A stretch of DNA of 64,000 bases. Origin: Hysterangium stoloniferum. Taxonomy: Eukaryota; Basidiomycota; Agaricomycetes; Hysterangiales; Hysterangiaceae. Under the pieces are notes generated by a model. The model had not been told where the DNA came from and ran no database searches. It saw only the letters and a list, made by a program, of their open reading frames with translations. Position 1 is the first letter of the stretch. Every line of letters starts with the position of its first letter. The translations under genes and the position numbers were made by a program. Location: the NCBI GenBank assembly GCA_015178975.1, contig WHVD01000004.1:1302001-1366000 (forward strand), read 5' to 3'. Positions 24,101 to 36,859 of this stretch are shown here, in pieces.

Positions 24101-24729
24101 TGTGAGAGGTATGGTGAAATACACTCAGGAAATATAGTTGGATGAGCTCTTACTATATCTCCTTTATTATTTCTATTTTCTCTCTTTTATTATATCTATA
24201 ATTAGTTCGACGACCTATGTATGCGGTACATCGACTCTTGTGGGCGCACACACGCCAGACTTATGTATTCTAGCACCCGTAGTTTAGAACTCAGACACTT
24301 TTACACCGCAACCACGACTTACTCAGACACCTGTTAGTGTCCTGTAAGTTGTGATTGGTGTATCGTCTCGACCGTCACAGACGGGCTTTAGCTACTCATT
24401 CAATCTGAGTTTCAAACTGTACCAGTCGAAACTCAATCTGTATCTCAACCCACGTGGACTACATCCACGCTACTCTATTATTCGACTCTCTAACTACTCT
24501 ACTTGCACTCGAGCAGTTGTCCAGAATCGCACTTAACAGTTAATTCTACTTGTTCATTCTAGCTATCTACCTTACTTTAGATAGCTACTTCTCTCTACCA
24601 TATTGAACTAAGTAGTCAATACGCGTTCGGTCTGTATTAGACTTAGACAGTCAATACATCGTGGTATTGTACCTAAACGGTCGATATTCTTCGTATATAG
24701 AACGGTTAGAACTTCTACCACTCTTCACA
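24101..24729 (+). repeat. LTR, family A (3' LTR candidate)
   Basis: 629 bp, TGTGAGAGGTATGG...CTCTTCACA, preceded by a G-run (CTGGGGGGCAC) that fits a polypurine tract. Close match to 2870-3500 and 36860-37489. Confidence 0.9.
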
Positions 24730-24861
24730 ATCTGGATCCCTCCCAGAACCTGATTCTCTCTTATAGCATTTCCTGTTTTCACTCTAGCCACTTCACCAAG
24801 CCAGGCCTCTTACCTGCCCTGGAACCAAGGCTCCTCTGAAAATATGCTCACCACCTACACC

Positions 24862-25430
24862 TGTTATAGAACCCAAACTTCCTTCAAAAATATACTTGCT
24901 TATCATTATATATTATTTATCCTTCTAGCACAACCAACCTGTGTTCTGGAACCCTGGGCTACTATTCCCATTGTCCCTGATCATTTTCCTTGGCTATCTC
25001 CTTCCTTTAGGACTATCCCCAAATTACCTGACCTTGTACTTCACAACTAGACCCATTTGTCTATATCTTTGTTCCCATTTTAGCCCACCCTTTGTCCACC
25101 TGATTTGTCATAATACCTGCTCTTGGTATAAATACTGCCATGTAAAATAGTTATACCTCAGCTTGAATATCAACTATGAATCTGGTTCATTCTCTGTCTG
25201 CCTTATTTTGCCTTGGCCCTTGGTTTCCTCTCTTCTTACTATACAAACCTAACTACCCCTTCCTCCTCAGACCTCTCTTCAGGTCCAAAAATATGTCAAG
25301 TCCTTGCCCACCTGAAATTTGGACACTGACAATTCTGCAAGGGCACAGCACATAAGCTGAAGCCAAGTCTTATCTGTTCTCAGTGTACCCTCAGGTGTTT
25401 GGGGCTCCTCTGTGAGCTCAGTCCTTAGTG
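24862..25430 (+). repeat. LTR-like fragment of a further family
   Basis: Begins near TGTTATAGAACCC, has a TATA-like TATAAATA (25126-25133) and the shared hairpin segment at 25337-25370 in the same sense. No clear 3' terminus or duplication. Sequence otherwise unlike families A-D. The short stretch 24730-24861 is unassigned. Confidence 0.45.
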
Positions 25431-25440
25431 CTTTCTGTGG

Positions 25441-25663
25441 GTTTTATGCAGTCACATATACAGACACAGAAACAACAGTATATAAATATTGATACATCAC
25501 AGGAAACTTCTTGAAAAGACAATGCCTCTATTTTTTTAGAGAACGGCGAGAGAAAAGAAAGAATATGCAGATGAATGATGCGTGGATGAAAAAGTATGAG
25601 CGGAGGTAGTGACAAAAACAACAGACACAGAGCAAACAAGTCCATTTATTATTTAACCACATC
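25441..25663 (-). other. Conserved 3' flank of kinase gene 1
   Basis: About 220 bp downstream of the stop resemble 61035-61254, downstream of the paralogue (shared AAGAAAGAATATGCAGAT and ACAGTRTATAAAT). Probably the 3' UTR, and it marks the downstream limit of the duplicated segment. Confidence 0.6.
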
Positions 25664-28600
25664 CTACATCCTCGTCGGCGCCTCCTCGTCCGGTTTAAAG
25701 CGCAACTTCGCCAACAAAACAGCATCGACCTCCACATCCGACCAAGTCCTCACAGTCGATATCTTCGTCGCATGCACCGACGACAAATTCGGTGGGTCGC
25801 CCTCATACTCGGGGCCCGCCTGCGCCGAGGGCGACAGCTCCAGATCCGTCGAGAAAATTCCCCAATCCTGGCCCTCGCGGCGATCAGCATAGACATTGAA
25901 ATGCACCTGCCCGTCTGGATGTTCGTGGCTCACGAACAGGCCGTATTCACGTGCCTCCAGTGTGCCGATGACTGCCGTTGTCAGTAACGGGTATTTAGTT
26001 CGGGAAAGAAGAAGAAAAAACCGAAAGGGGGAGGAAGGGGGACGGAGGGATATCAAGGTGAAGGGAGAAAACTCACTTAAGAAGACGTCCTCACGATGAA
26101 GAGCATGCTCGCGTCCATAATACTCCAATATCTCTTGAATATTCTTCTTGAACCACGCCTTCGCCGCATCAATATCGACCATGTACCGATACGTCGTATT
26201 CTCCGTACACAGGTACGCATGCTTGTGTCCGGCACGCAAGGGGTACGCGTACCGCTTCTTGACCGCCCGCGAAAAATCGCCGGCCGCGCCTCGGCTGCTG
26301 AAATCGAGCAGACCCCGGACATACTCCACGCCCATCTGCGCGAAACTCCTCCTCTCGACGTGCGACAGCTGGGCCTCGCGCACGGTGCCGATCTTGTGGA
26401 TAGACGCCATGCTGCGCACCCGCGGGTCTATGGCGAGGGAGGGCGTGAGGGCGTTGAAGAGCGTGATGAAGCTGCCGTGGGGTTTGGAGAGGTAGCCGAC
26501 GGCGCCGATGCGCACGGGACAGGGCTGCCAAAGGGGAAGGTTCACTGATCAGAGAAAAAACAATTATTTTTAGTTAGCCAGGGAAATGACGTTGGGAAAA
26601 AGGACAAGGGAACTATATAACGAGGACATACATGTCGGATGGTGATCGTGCTGCAAATGCAGTCTGTACCGCCTTTCGTCTCTCCGCGCCGCGATCTGTG
26701 GCTCTCGTGGCGCAGGCGACTCGTATCCTCCCCACACTTGATAATCACCCTCCAATGACGATTGTGTTGATGACCAATACGAATCCTTCCGAGAAGGATC
26801 AGGTTTATCTGCACTAGGCGTGACCACCCGTTGTGGAGGCACAATCGCCCCGGGAACAGGCCCATTCAGAGAAACGTACCCCCCCGCATCCATTCCCATA
26901 TCAACGTCTATATAGCAAACAAACATACCACAATTCAGCTTCATCTTCAGTATCCAAAGGGGCCGGTAGCAAGAGCAACAAAATGAAAACCACTCACCCG
27001 GTAACTCCACCGGCGCCATATCCGGACTTTTCATCTTCTTCTGTTCCTGCTCTCTGATCAGCTGCTCCACCCGCGGCTGCGGACTCAACTCGATCCTTCT
27101 CCCCCGCAGCCCCTCAACAAGCTGCCCGAGATCACTCGCCACAGACGCGAAAATCGGCCTCGCAAACTGGCTCCTGCTCCAGCATCGCTCGATGAGGGCC
27201 ACGAGGCCGAATGACACTTCAGGCCGGAAGGGAATTCTGGGGCGCTTGTTATGTTCTGCGGATGGGCAGGCGGTGTAAGTATGGGTATGGGTATGAAAGG
27301 GAGAAAAATGAAGGTCACTGGGGTTTAGTTCCAAAATGCTTGTAAAAGATACAGCGATCTGACTTACCCAGCACGAGCCGCTGAACGGCGTCATCGTCCA
27401 AGGTCTGCCATGGCACCTCCCCATTCGTAAGGATCTCAACGCAGACTATCGCAAAGGCATAGACATCCGCCTCAGGCGTCATCCTACTCTCCCCGTTGAT
27501 CAGTTCCGGCGCCTGCCACCTCAGCGTGCCCCCTACAATAATACAAGAACCATATTTAGAAAATTAATGAATTCCGGATAATATTAAAATTAAAAAATTA
27601 ATGACTCACGAGGTGGCCTTGGTGTTCTACTGAGGCGATAAACCTCGCTTCTTAATTCACTTTGTCCAAAATCGGAAATAACACAGCGCAGTAGATCATC
27701 GATAAGGATGTTATTGGCCTGGCGTATCAATATATTTGTCAAATGTGTCACGTGATTTAGGGAGTCATTAATTATACGTTAGGCGGCTATAGCGTAGATA
27801 TATGAAGATATGACATGCCTTGAGGTCACCATGTAAGACGCCTTGCCTGTGTAGATGAGCCATGCCAATCGCTATCTCCTGCATCATCTGAAGCGGCCCG
27901 GGGCACGCCCTGCGTCCTTTAATATTGTAAGTACCGAAGATTCAGCAGGCTCACAAAAGGAACACCCACCACTACTCCTATCCACGGTCTTGGCCCTCAA
28001 AAACGTCGGAAGATTGCCGTTCTTCATATACGGACTGACAAAGAACCACGGTGGATCGCCCGTCGCACTCGAGGCGCCCAAGAGCTCGAGGACATGCGTA
28101 TGCCTCTCCATCGATGCCCAGATGGAGACCTCGCGGCGGAAGAGGTCCCGCGGCGTGCTCCGTGCGAGGATCTTGATCGCGACGGTGTGCCCGCGCCATG
28201 TCCCTTTGTACACGTCACTGAAGAACCCGATGCCAATTTTGTTCTCGCGGTCGACTTCCCATCTGTTTTTAGCACGGATGGACATCAACACGCAGACAAG
28301 ACAAAAACAACCAAAAGAAAAAAAAAACGGCACCTCGTGATCGTCCACGGCGGCAAACTCTCATCCCCGCCCTCCACCCCGCTCAACCTCCTCAGCGCAT
28401 CCAAGCCACCTTCCAAAAACTCACGGTGGAACGCCGCTTCCTGGTCGGAATCCCACGCAGCAGGTGTCGCTGCTGGCCAGCCACTGCCAGGCGTCGTCGG
28501 CCACAGCGGCGTAGCAGGCGCCGAATACTGCGCGTAGGGCGGTGGTGGCGGCCGATCCGCACCCGACACAGCGGGCCGCGACGCCGCCTCCGCCACCACC

Positions 28601-30186
28601 GCCGCCGCCCACGCCGACGTCGCGTCGCACACCGCCCCCGCGTCCTGCACGCTCGCCCACGTGCGCGCCGAGCTCAGCGTGGTCGGCGGCGAGGCCGCCT
28701 GCGCCGGCCCGCCGTCCCCCGCCCGCATGTACGCCCGCGTCCCCGCGGGCGCGAGGCGCGGGTCCTCGAGCGCGCGCTGCAGCGTCTTGATCGCCTCCTG
28801 GATCTCGCTCCGGTCGACCTGGAGCACCTCCAGCATCGCCATGTCGTCGCCGCGCCGCAGCGCCGTGCGCATCGAGGTGTACAGGTCCGCGACGTCCAGC
28901 GCGCTGTCCCGCGCCGCCTGCGCCGCGCGGATCGTCGCGATCGCCGCGACGATCTCGTTCGTGCCCTGCGGGGTGTGTGGGTCGCGCGTGCCGCCGTGCG
29001 CCGCGGGGGTGCTGCTGGCCGGCGGGGGGTGCTGCTCAACCAGAGCGGTGTGCCCGAGGTCCTGGATGCCCTTGAGCATGCGGACCTGGATGGCGACGCT
29101 GAAGAGGCTCACGCTGTCGGTGAGGCTGGCATCGCACGCGATGATCTTGCGCGCGTCTTCGTCGCGGTTGAGGTAGCGTTTGAAGAAGGGCCGGGAGACC
29201 TGTTTGTGGATGAAGCGCTCGATCCCGCGGAATGATCTGTACGAGTGGTCAGGATCAAGTGCAAAGTGTACGGAGGGGATACGATAGGAAGTGGAGTACG
29301 GACTCTGTGAGCTTTTCGATGGGTTCGCGCAGTGTTTCTGCGACTTCGGGGCCTGCAATGTTGACTTCTTCGCGCACGCTGTAGTATATGTTGGCACAGC
29401 GTTCTGTAAGCCGGAGACATGAAAGGCGGTTTGTCTAGGGATTAAATGTCAGTACTCTGATGCAACTACGGAGGTTGAAGGACCATGCAAAATAGTCGTG
29501 GGATCGACCAGTGTATAAATATCAGACTGATCCGAGTGACCATTAGGCTGCAACTCGAGTCAAAACTGATAAGATATCGGAATGATCGACCCCGTAAGAC
29601 ACCCAGTGTTACGTCATCAACGTATTAAGCCCCACTCTATTGCCCAGCGTAGCATGGGAAGAGACTCACCTCCACCGATTGAACACCCAGCCATATATTA
29701 AGCAACACCCGTCCGGAGATGTCCAACCCTGCGACTGGTACAAGGGTTAGCGTGTCAACGCCAATCTGCAAGGCTTCTCTCGCAACATCGAGCGATGTGT
29801 CGATCATCTTGGATACAGCCTTGATCATCGCGAGTTTGGTACGCTCATAGGCGACCTCTTGATCTGGTGGAATCGTGTGTTGACGTCTAGGATGAGCAGC
29901 GAAGGTCAGTGCCCGCGGGTTCCTATGCGAGTCTGCACCTAACTCACCTTGGTGCTGGGGGATTGTGCCACGGTCTACTGTCCCTCCTTTCTGGTTCGCC
30001 CCACCAAGAGTTGGCTAGTGAATCCGAGGCTGCCTCTGTCGGGCTTTGAGTCTGCGGGCGAAGGAGAAGATGAGAAAAACCCCTCGGCGCGTAGACGGGG
30101 GAGGATGTTGGGGTATGTTCTGCACTGTTCGCCCCATTGTTGGGCGGATTGATATTAATGTTAAGAGGTGATGGCACTGAGGCCAT
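25664..30186 (-). CDS. Protein kinase with N-terminal four-helix-like domain and uncharacterised C-terminal domain (kinase gene 1)
   Basis: Twelve exons give a protein of about 1,160 residues: 30186-29948, 29886-29670, 29434-29283, 29236-28334, 28262-27968, 27916-27819, 27718-27610, 27532-27368, 27255-26998, 26907-26632, 26544-26077, 25971-25664 (a few borders may be off by a base or two). Residues 1-80 are disordered. About 90-245 form an amphipathic helical domain resembling the MLKL/HeLo-like bundles of mushroom proteins (VAREALQIGVDTLTLVPVAG; RYLNRDED). A Pro/Ala-rich linker follows. The kinase domain, about 506-760, has the glycine loop GIGFFSDVYKG, VAIK, HGDLK with the catalytic Asp, DFG and WQAPE, so it should be active and resembles tyrosine-kinase-like kinases. 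The last 260 residues form a domain shared with the paralogue (PVRIGAVGYL, HEHPDGQVHFN) of unknown function. No breaks seen. A role in signalling or programmed cell death is inference. Confidence 0.85.
27719..27818 (-). other. Probable GC-AG intron in kinase gene 1
   Basis: After CTCAAG, which encodes the end of HGDLK, the intron starts GCATGT and ends CCAG before GCCAATAAC. The paralogue has GTTCGC at the same place. The reading frame and the NNILIDD continuation support this join. Confidence 0.55.
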
Positions 30187-32320
30187 TGCAGGGTATCGAT
30201 GAAGGTACAAAGAGCGGTATGGTGGTGACGAGCTTATATATAGTTGTGAATGAGAGAAAATAGGAGGGTTGCTTTTGAAGAACGCTGCCAGGCTGTTGGC
30301 TTCCTTTCACACGTTCATATACAGGCGTTTAGACAAAGCTCACTGATACTCAAACCATACCGAAATCATACTCTCCACATCCTGTATCTCAGTATCACTC
30401 CTACGATATATTAAATATTTAACATGGAGAAGAGCTGTCGAGAAGCGGAAGAAAGCGACCGTAGTCGTTGTCTGCCTATGTAATCACAACTACTAATCAA
30501 TATTACTTTTCGCCTTTTAGCGTCTCTTCGAGACCAGGCAGCGCCCTACTATCTGGGCTGAAACGAGCGTATCTCCTTGTTTGATCGAAAGCCGAGAATC
30601 CGACAGATCCTCAGAAACGCGGAGTCATGTTTCCTTCCTGTGTTATCAATGACTCTCCTCATGAGATGAGTGTCCGCTGGTGACTTGTAATATCACAGCC
30701 GTAGCATTGCCATACACAGAGCATAAACATATCTAGACATCAATTGGCTGGATACATGTAAGGAGGACAAATACTTGATCCTCTGAGCTCATCCTTCATA
30801 AATCACTTGTGCATTGTAACAAACCGTTAGGTGTTGTTTTGCCCCCGAATATTTCATTAACGTAAGAAGGTACCCGACGATCGACGATCGAGTCATAGAC
30901 GTGATACTTCCTTGCCGTTCGGTATGTTCAAAGTTCCGTTGTAGTGGGGAACGTTAACATTGATCGTTGGGTTACGAAATACCAGGGCGCCCGGCCCAGA
31001 GTTAACATTGCTCAATGATCCAAATGTGGGGATGGTGCACTCCATGACCGGACATTTGGTTAGGGAAAATAGGGAAATGTGATGCAGAGAGCGTAATAGC
31101 TTTAAATAGCTTTTACTCCTGAGATACGTTGAGTAAGGGTGGGGTATTCAGCACACGTAGCACACCCACCAGACATTCTCACGACATCAAGTAACATGCC
31201 AAGGCTGTCATCACATCAGCACTGCTACGCCTATCTCTGCTTTCGAAAATACTACATCACCGCGCTCTCCTTCATGACATATGAGCCCGAGACAGAACCA
31301 TTTCACACCATCAAGAATCAAAACCCAAGGATTTAAATATATCCACAAGGAAATATCACATGTAAAAACAGCACCCACTGGTAGCTGCCCCTAAACCCGC
31401 ATCTGGAGCATTGCCTTATGACCGTGTGGCTGTTGTGGCGGGTGACAGCTCCTGTCTTGGTCCAGTGACATCGACCCTTGAGGGCATCTGCGATCCTGTA
31501 CCATCATCACCAATCCTTATTACACGTCAAGCGCGCGCACACATTGTAAACGCGCGCTTACAAAACAAACACCCGTGTATGTGACTGCCAAACCCCGAGC
31601 AAACTCGTAATGACTCGAAACTGGGACGCCATAACAATAATGTGGAGAAAATTGAAAAAATGAAAAAGGAGTCGCATTTACTGAAGAAGAGCAAAAATGC
31701 GTATTCCACGGCCTATTCTTCGATATTGGCGACATGTGTGTTGGAGAATGAATTGAGGAGGAGACCACCCCGGACGATCAAGGAAAAGATAAGTTCAAAG
31801 GACAATCCCGTAGACGAGGGCAAAGATACGAAACAGAGCGTGTACATCAGAATCAGAGTCTTTATGCCATCATAGCTCTCGAGTTCATCGTGCTGGGCGC
31901 TCACAATATTTCCTGAGGGCTACATGAGAATAGAGAGGAATAACACGCGATCAGCCATTTCAATAGACAGGGGGGATATGTGGAATCGTGTTAGAAATGC
32001 GAGTGAGCAAAAGGTAAACGAATAAATATGAAGATCACAGACTTGGCTCAAATGCCCGACGATAGTATGTCCTGGCCGCGCTATGGCAGAATGTAATCCT
32101 GGTTGCATTACCACATACGCTTACATTGGCCTACAACCAACACTCCATCGATTGCCTCTCTGATCATACTCCCATTGTCTCTCCGCCCTAATCGAGATCT
32201 CTTATTTCCCATCTCCATCCTGATCAGAAACTATGCTTCCTTTGTTCTTCTATTCCTATTGTTCTATTCCCAATTCTTCGATTCGTTTATTCTCACGACT
32301 CTATTGTTCCACCCATAGAT
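30187..32320. other. Intergenic region upstream of kinase gene 1
   Basis: No transposon, RNA gene or convincing protein gene recognised. A short minus-strand hydrophobic frame (31904-31713, with GIKTLILMYTLCFVSL) could be an exon of a small membrane protein, but it has no homologue here and no clear neighbouring exons. CpG frequency is normal, unlike the adjacent repeats. Confidence 0.5.
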
Positions 32321-32737
32321 ATATATTGGCTCAACTCTCACACAAGAGATCATGGAACACACTCTGTATATTCTATCTTCTAGCATTTATAACAGAGAAA
32401 CTCTTGCCCTGTCTATTACTGGCTGAAGTGAGGTTGCTACCAACAACCTTTCACTTTTTTTTTTTTTGACATTGACAAAAATTCAATCATTGTGCTTTGC
32501 TTACCTTTGACACCTATGCCACTACTCACTCACTTGGAAATGAGACAGAGACACCTTGGACTACCTCCACTCCTCATTGAACTGCTAATGAACAACATTG
32601 TCAGACAAACTTCCCCTTCACCACCATCACCAAATGAATCTGAGTCTTCTGGAACAGAAACAGACATCAATACCAAAAATTGGAGGATATCTGAAAACTA
32701 TTAAGTATATTGTATTTCAATATACTCTAAAGGTCAT
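32321..32737 (+). other. Unrecognised sequence, left flank of LTR G
   Basis: A+T-rich and CpG-poor. A short frame (32492-32704) contains a leucine-rich start and a Ser/Pro-rich end, but no family was recognised. Confidence 0.3.
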
Positions 32738-33437
32738 TGTTAAGATCTAAGCTGAGAGAAGGGGGAAGTGCTCTAGTCAGAGGGCCAATGATAGGGAGTG
32801 AGCTAATCGGGGGTAGAGATCGTACTAGTTGGGAAATCCAACTCTATAACCATAGTGGAGCTTGGCTTCAACTTATGTGTTGCACCCTCACACAAACTAT
32901 CAGGGTGCCAGATAGTACAATCTGGACAAATAGTTAACACTTAGCTTAATCAAATAGAGGGTCAAATTACTAACAGTTGAGATAGAGGGTCATGGCTTGC
33001 CTAAAACCACTCTTGAGGGATATGACAGTGATAGGAAGGATGGGAAACTAAGAGAGGCTAATCTAAGTCAATATTTGAACTGAAGAACTGTAGCATACAT
33101 GAAAGGATCTTTATACTACATTGAGATGGGTGATCAGAAGGCTGATCAAATAAGTGAGGTGTAGAAATGGATCAAGGGAGTGATGATGAGGTGGGGAGAT
33201 ATAGAAAAATAATGTATGTTACTTAAGAGGTGATACTAGGTGGCAAATAAGAGTATACAGAGAGATGGAAACAGTGGAATGGGTAGAGTGGAGATGGAAT
33301 GAGGCAGGAGTGTAATATAAACAAGTATTGGGGGAGCTGTGAGGGGTAATGACATGGGTGGAGGTTCCAATAATGAGATAATGAGGGTTCTCTAGTGGGA
33401 AACAAATCACAGAGTCCAAAATGATGGGATCCTAACA
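32738..33437 (-). repeat. Solo LTR, family G
   Basis: 700 bp. On the plus strand it runs TGTTAAGATC...GGATCCTAACA, flanked by a perfect GTCAT duplication (32733-32737 and 33438-33442). The shared hairpin segment is at 32857-32890 with CAAC/GTTG in place of CAGC/GCTG, so the pairing is kept. Few CpG sites remain. Confidence 0.9.
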
Positions 33438-34154
33438 GTCATTTACATAAACATCTGGGATGTGATTCAAACTTAATTTGGTCTTCCAAACTTTGGGAAT
33501 GTTTAAAACTTATTTGTATATTGTGAAACAAAGCATCTTTCAGGTCCTGAATAGATTATGAAAAAGTTCAGTAGATTAAAACATCAAAACTTTTAAAAAG
33601 TATATCCTTTTAAATGGTCCATTTCATGTATTTGTATGTCATTGACACCTCTGAATACATATGTATTACATTGAAATGGGTCTGTCAATCTGAACAAATT
33701 TCTACTTGATTCAATATACCAAGAATATATAGGTGGTTTCACTTAATGAAGAAAGTTATAGGATGAAAAATCTCCAATGATATCTCACATATTTTACTAG
33801 GAAACAACTACAGTTTAGCTTTTGAAAAACAAAGTACCAACAAATGTATTAGCAAGTATTTACATAACTTGGAAAACCATATACAATAGGTTCTATTAAT
33901 TGAACTATGAATTGTGTAGGATGTAATATGGTGAATTGTTTCTCATGGTTGGTGGTTAACAATATAATGGTCTCAGAAAATATACCACTTTTTAAAGATG
34001 AAGTCTTGTAGCAATATTGCTTTTATTAGTAAAGATTTGATATTATAATGATTACAGACAACCTCCTTGGCAGTCATCTTGTGGGTTGGGCAAAATGCCA
34101 GGTTTATCAGGTTCTTAATAACAGCATCACAGATAAAACTTAAAGAAATGTCAA
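33438..34154. other. A+T-rich sequence, nothing recognised
   Basis: Right flank of LTR G. No open frame above 60 codons, no repeat boundary recognised and CpG almost absent. Confidence 0.45.
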
Positions 34155-34980
34155 GTCAATATGTTTGGAGTGAGCATAGTAAACACCATCATATGTCAGT
34201 GCAATAGTGAACTTGTGGAGGTTAAGGGATGTGGGAGGAAACTTGTCCAAAGACGGATCAGACCATTTGAGGTTCTAGAACAGATTAACCCCCAGGCTTT
34301 TCAACTCAAAATCCCCCCAGAGTATCAGATGCACTCAGTCATTAACTGGAGCCATCTTCAGAGGTATGTACCATCCTTCTCCCAAAGAATTTGATCATCA
34401 AAGAAAGCAGCTTGAGAACCCCAGAGAGCTGGGTCTAAATGAGGAGGAATATGAAGTTGAAGCTATCACCAGTTACAAGAAACTTCAGAACCACCTGTTC
34501 TTTCAAGTCTGATTGAAGGGCTATGGGCCAGGGGAGGACTCCTGGTTGAGCAGGACCAATTTTCAAAATGCCCAGCTCTACTTAGAGCATACAAAGCATT
34601 GCACCAAATTTAGCTGCCTGTATGCGGTCTCACCAATGATCATAAACTCCTCCTTTTCCGAGACCACTAGACTGTGGTTTAAAAACTGAATTCAGACATC
34701 TGACCTTTATTTCACAACCATCCCCTCAGATTGTTTTACCTCACCACCTTGTACTAGTAACTGAGCAGGGACCCAATTTCTGAGGATATATTAATGTAAA
34801 TTCACTTAAAAATTCCACACTGCTTCTTACCTCCTATCTACCACCCCTCCACACAGCATCTGCACAGTGAACACCCACACCATGTTACAACCACCAATTG
34901 CCAAGTCTAAGTTCCTGAATTTCAAAAGGATCCCTTGAATTCCAACCTCAGAGATTGATATCTGCATGTAGCACAGCAGT
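34155..34980 (+). mobile_element. Family-A Gypsy pol-tail fragment
   Basis: Matches 20390-21080: integrase C-terminus (FEVLEQINPQAFQL), chromodomain (about 34440-34610) and the beginning of the accessory frame (KFLNFKRIP, about 34900). Decayed, with several breaks, CpG-poor and much older than the copy at 18.4-24.7 kb. Confidence 0.7.
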
Positions 34981-35029
34981 AATTGGTCCTTCTAGTCAGT
35001 ATCCATGCCTCCCCAGAGAGTTTTTGTTT

Positions 35030-35467
35030 CCCACAGGAGGCGGCTGTGATTTCGCTGGGTACTCGCTGACTTACCTACTGTGGGTCGAACCCCCCCCTGG
35101 CCTAATACACTATTGGGTCATTTGTACAGGAAGGTCGGACTAAGCATAATTGTGAGGAAGGGACCCATTAAAATACGACACTGTACAGTTGTCTAGGTCC
35201 ACTGATGTATTCTTTGGTAAGACTAGACAATCTCACCAAATGGTGGGAGATCATGTAGCTCTACCAATGAATATCAACAACAACACCCGGACAGGTGTAC
35301 AGAGTCTTATTTTAATGGGCCTGTTCTGCACAATTGTTTTTCCATGCTCAGTCCAACCTTCCTTGTGGTTCCTGAACAACCCAACAGTGAGTTTATTAGG
35401 CCAGGTGGTTCAACCCATGTTAGGTACCCAGCGAGTACCCAGCGAAATCACAGCCACCTCCTGTGGG
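35030..35467. mobile_element. Fold-back / MITE-like element with long inverted arms
   Basis: Left arm 35030-35188 (CCCACAGGAGGCGGCTGTGA inward) and right arm 35295-35467 are reverse complements at roughly 80-90%, separated by about 106 bp. It encodes no protein. The outer flanks are T-rich on the left and A-rich on the right, which hides any target duplication. The sequence suggests a non-autonomous DNA transposon; its superfamily is not clear. Confidence 0.65.
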
Positions 35468-36859
35468 AAAAAAAAACTATCTGGGGAGGCATGGATACCA
35501 ACTAAAAGGAGCCAATTACTGGTGCACCTTTGAAGCCACTGGGCATGGTCGACCCAGAATTTTACTTCCTAAGCCCCCAAGTTTCTCTCCAGACAGATCG
35601 ACCCACCTTAGGCCAGGTGGTTTTCACTCAGTTCATCTCCACACATGACCTTAATGTCCCCCGTATAGTATTCCATGACTTTCCCATTACCCTCAAGCTG
35701 CTGAACTCATTGCCGACCCCCATCGCTTTGCGACACATGCTCTCACTGTTTCCCTCCCCTCCTACATTAATATGTGCGGATATGGCCTTCATATGTCACT
35801 CATTATTTCTCAGTTCCCACTCCATCAGTGGAGTATCCTGAAGTTTCTCAGTTTTGTGGCAGAGCAGCTCTTCTGCTCATCACTGCTTCCTGCGCCCGTA
35901 GCGGATATTTCTTCTTCCTCAACACTCATGGCACTTTTCAAAGTTGTGATAAGAGTGAAGATTGAGCCGTATTACGTGAATGTTATTGTCAAGTTGTTGC
36001 CTGTCAGTGTCTCCTTGCAACTGATGCTACATACCTGCTATCATCAAAGGTGAGCCAGTCATCCGTTTATTTAGCAACCCATCTTGTAATCTAACCATAT
36101 CCGTAGCCTCACCCCTTCACGGGTTCTCTCTGGAAGGTGTTGCCTGCCATCCCATACATGCTGGCTCAGAGTGCAATTCCCACAGATGTTATAGATCAGG
36201 TCATCAGTTTGTTCTCCAGTGTTGAACACTCTCTTGAGGCAGAGGCTTGCCCCATGGTTACTTCAAGGTATATCCCCATTCCTTCATTTATGTCCCGGTC
36301 ATTGACAAGCTGCACATTCAGGATCACAGTAACATTCACATGTGTCATAGTTACACCACTTGTGGTAGTGTATCTCCGCTAACCTATTTGGAACATTTGC
36401 CATTCAGCATTGTGCTTTGTGGCATGAGCTGCAGGAATGGTGTTGTTTTGGTTGCTCAAGATCACAGCCATGATTGGATCTAAGTTGCTGAAAGCCATTT
36501 TGGGATGTATCTATACAGTCTCAGTGCACCAGTCGTATTCTCTTGCAGATGACCTCATATCATCCCCCTCCTTGTCCCCATCCTCATGATCTGCAATTTT
36601 ATCACCATTCGCCACGCGTGCATTCAAGCCACAACCAACAGTATCAACATACTGAGCAGAGCACAGCAGGGCACCCCTGAGAACATCAACCAGGACAAGG
36701 ACAATGTTTTCAATTATGAAGAGATCTCCTGGAACATGAGTGCCTCTTCCAATGCCAAGACTATTCTATCCACTGCCACCACCACTGAAGCAGACCCCAC
36801 CCACCCGCCACCACCTACACCGCAGCAGGCCCACCCCATCTGCCACCACTGACACCACC

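Larger units (their letters stand above)
18375..24729 (+). mobile_element. Ty3/Gypsy chromovirus, family A (pol 3' part with accessory ORFs)
   Basis: Plus-strand remnant. Parts: end of reverse transcriptase and RNase H (18380-19070), integrase HHCC zinc-binding domain (about 19490-19640) and catalytic core (about 19680-20070), integrase C-terminus (to about 20490), chromodomain (about 20620-20790, with LFQVRWKGYGPEEDTW), an accessory frame (20990-21664), LTR (21538-22153), further accessory frames (22169-23860) and LTR (24101-24729). The Gag half is absent and the remaining part is broken at several points. The same pol tail plus the start of the accessory frame recurs at 34155-34980. Confidence 0.8.

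Noticed and set aside
28426-29235. Long plus-strand frame rich in Arg and Ala over kinase exon 4
   Set aside because: It is the G+C-rich antisense of a well-supported kinase exon. Composition is extreme and no motif is present.
31520-32114. Small membrane-protein gene on the minus strand
   Set aside because: Three hydrophobic short frames could be exons, but no consistent splice joins, start or homologue could be shown.
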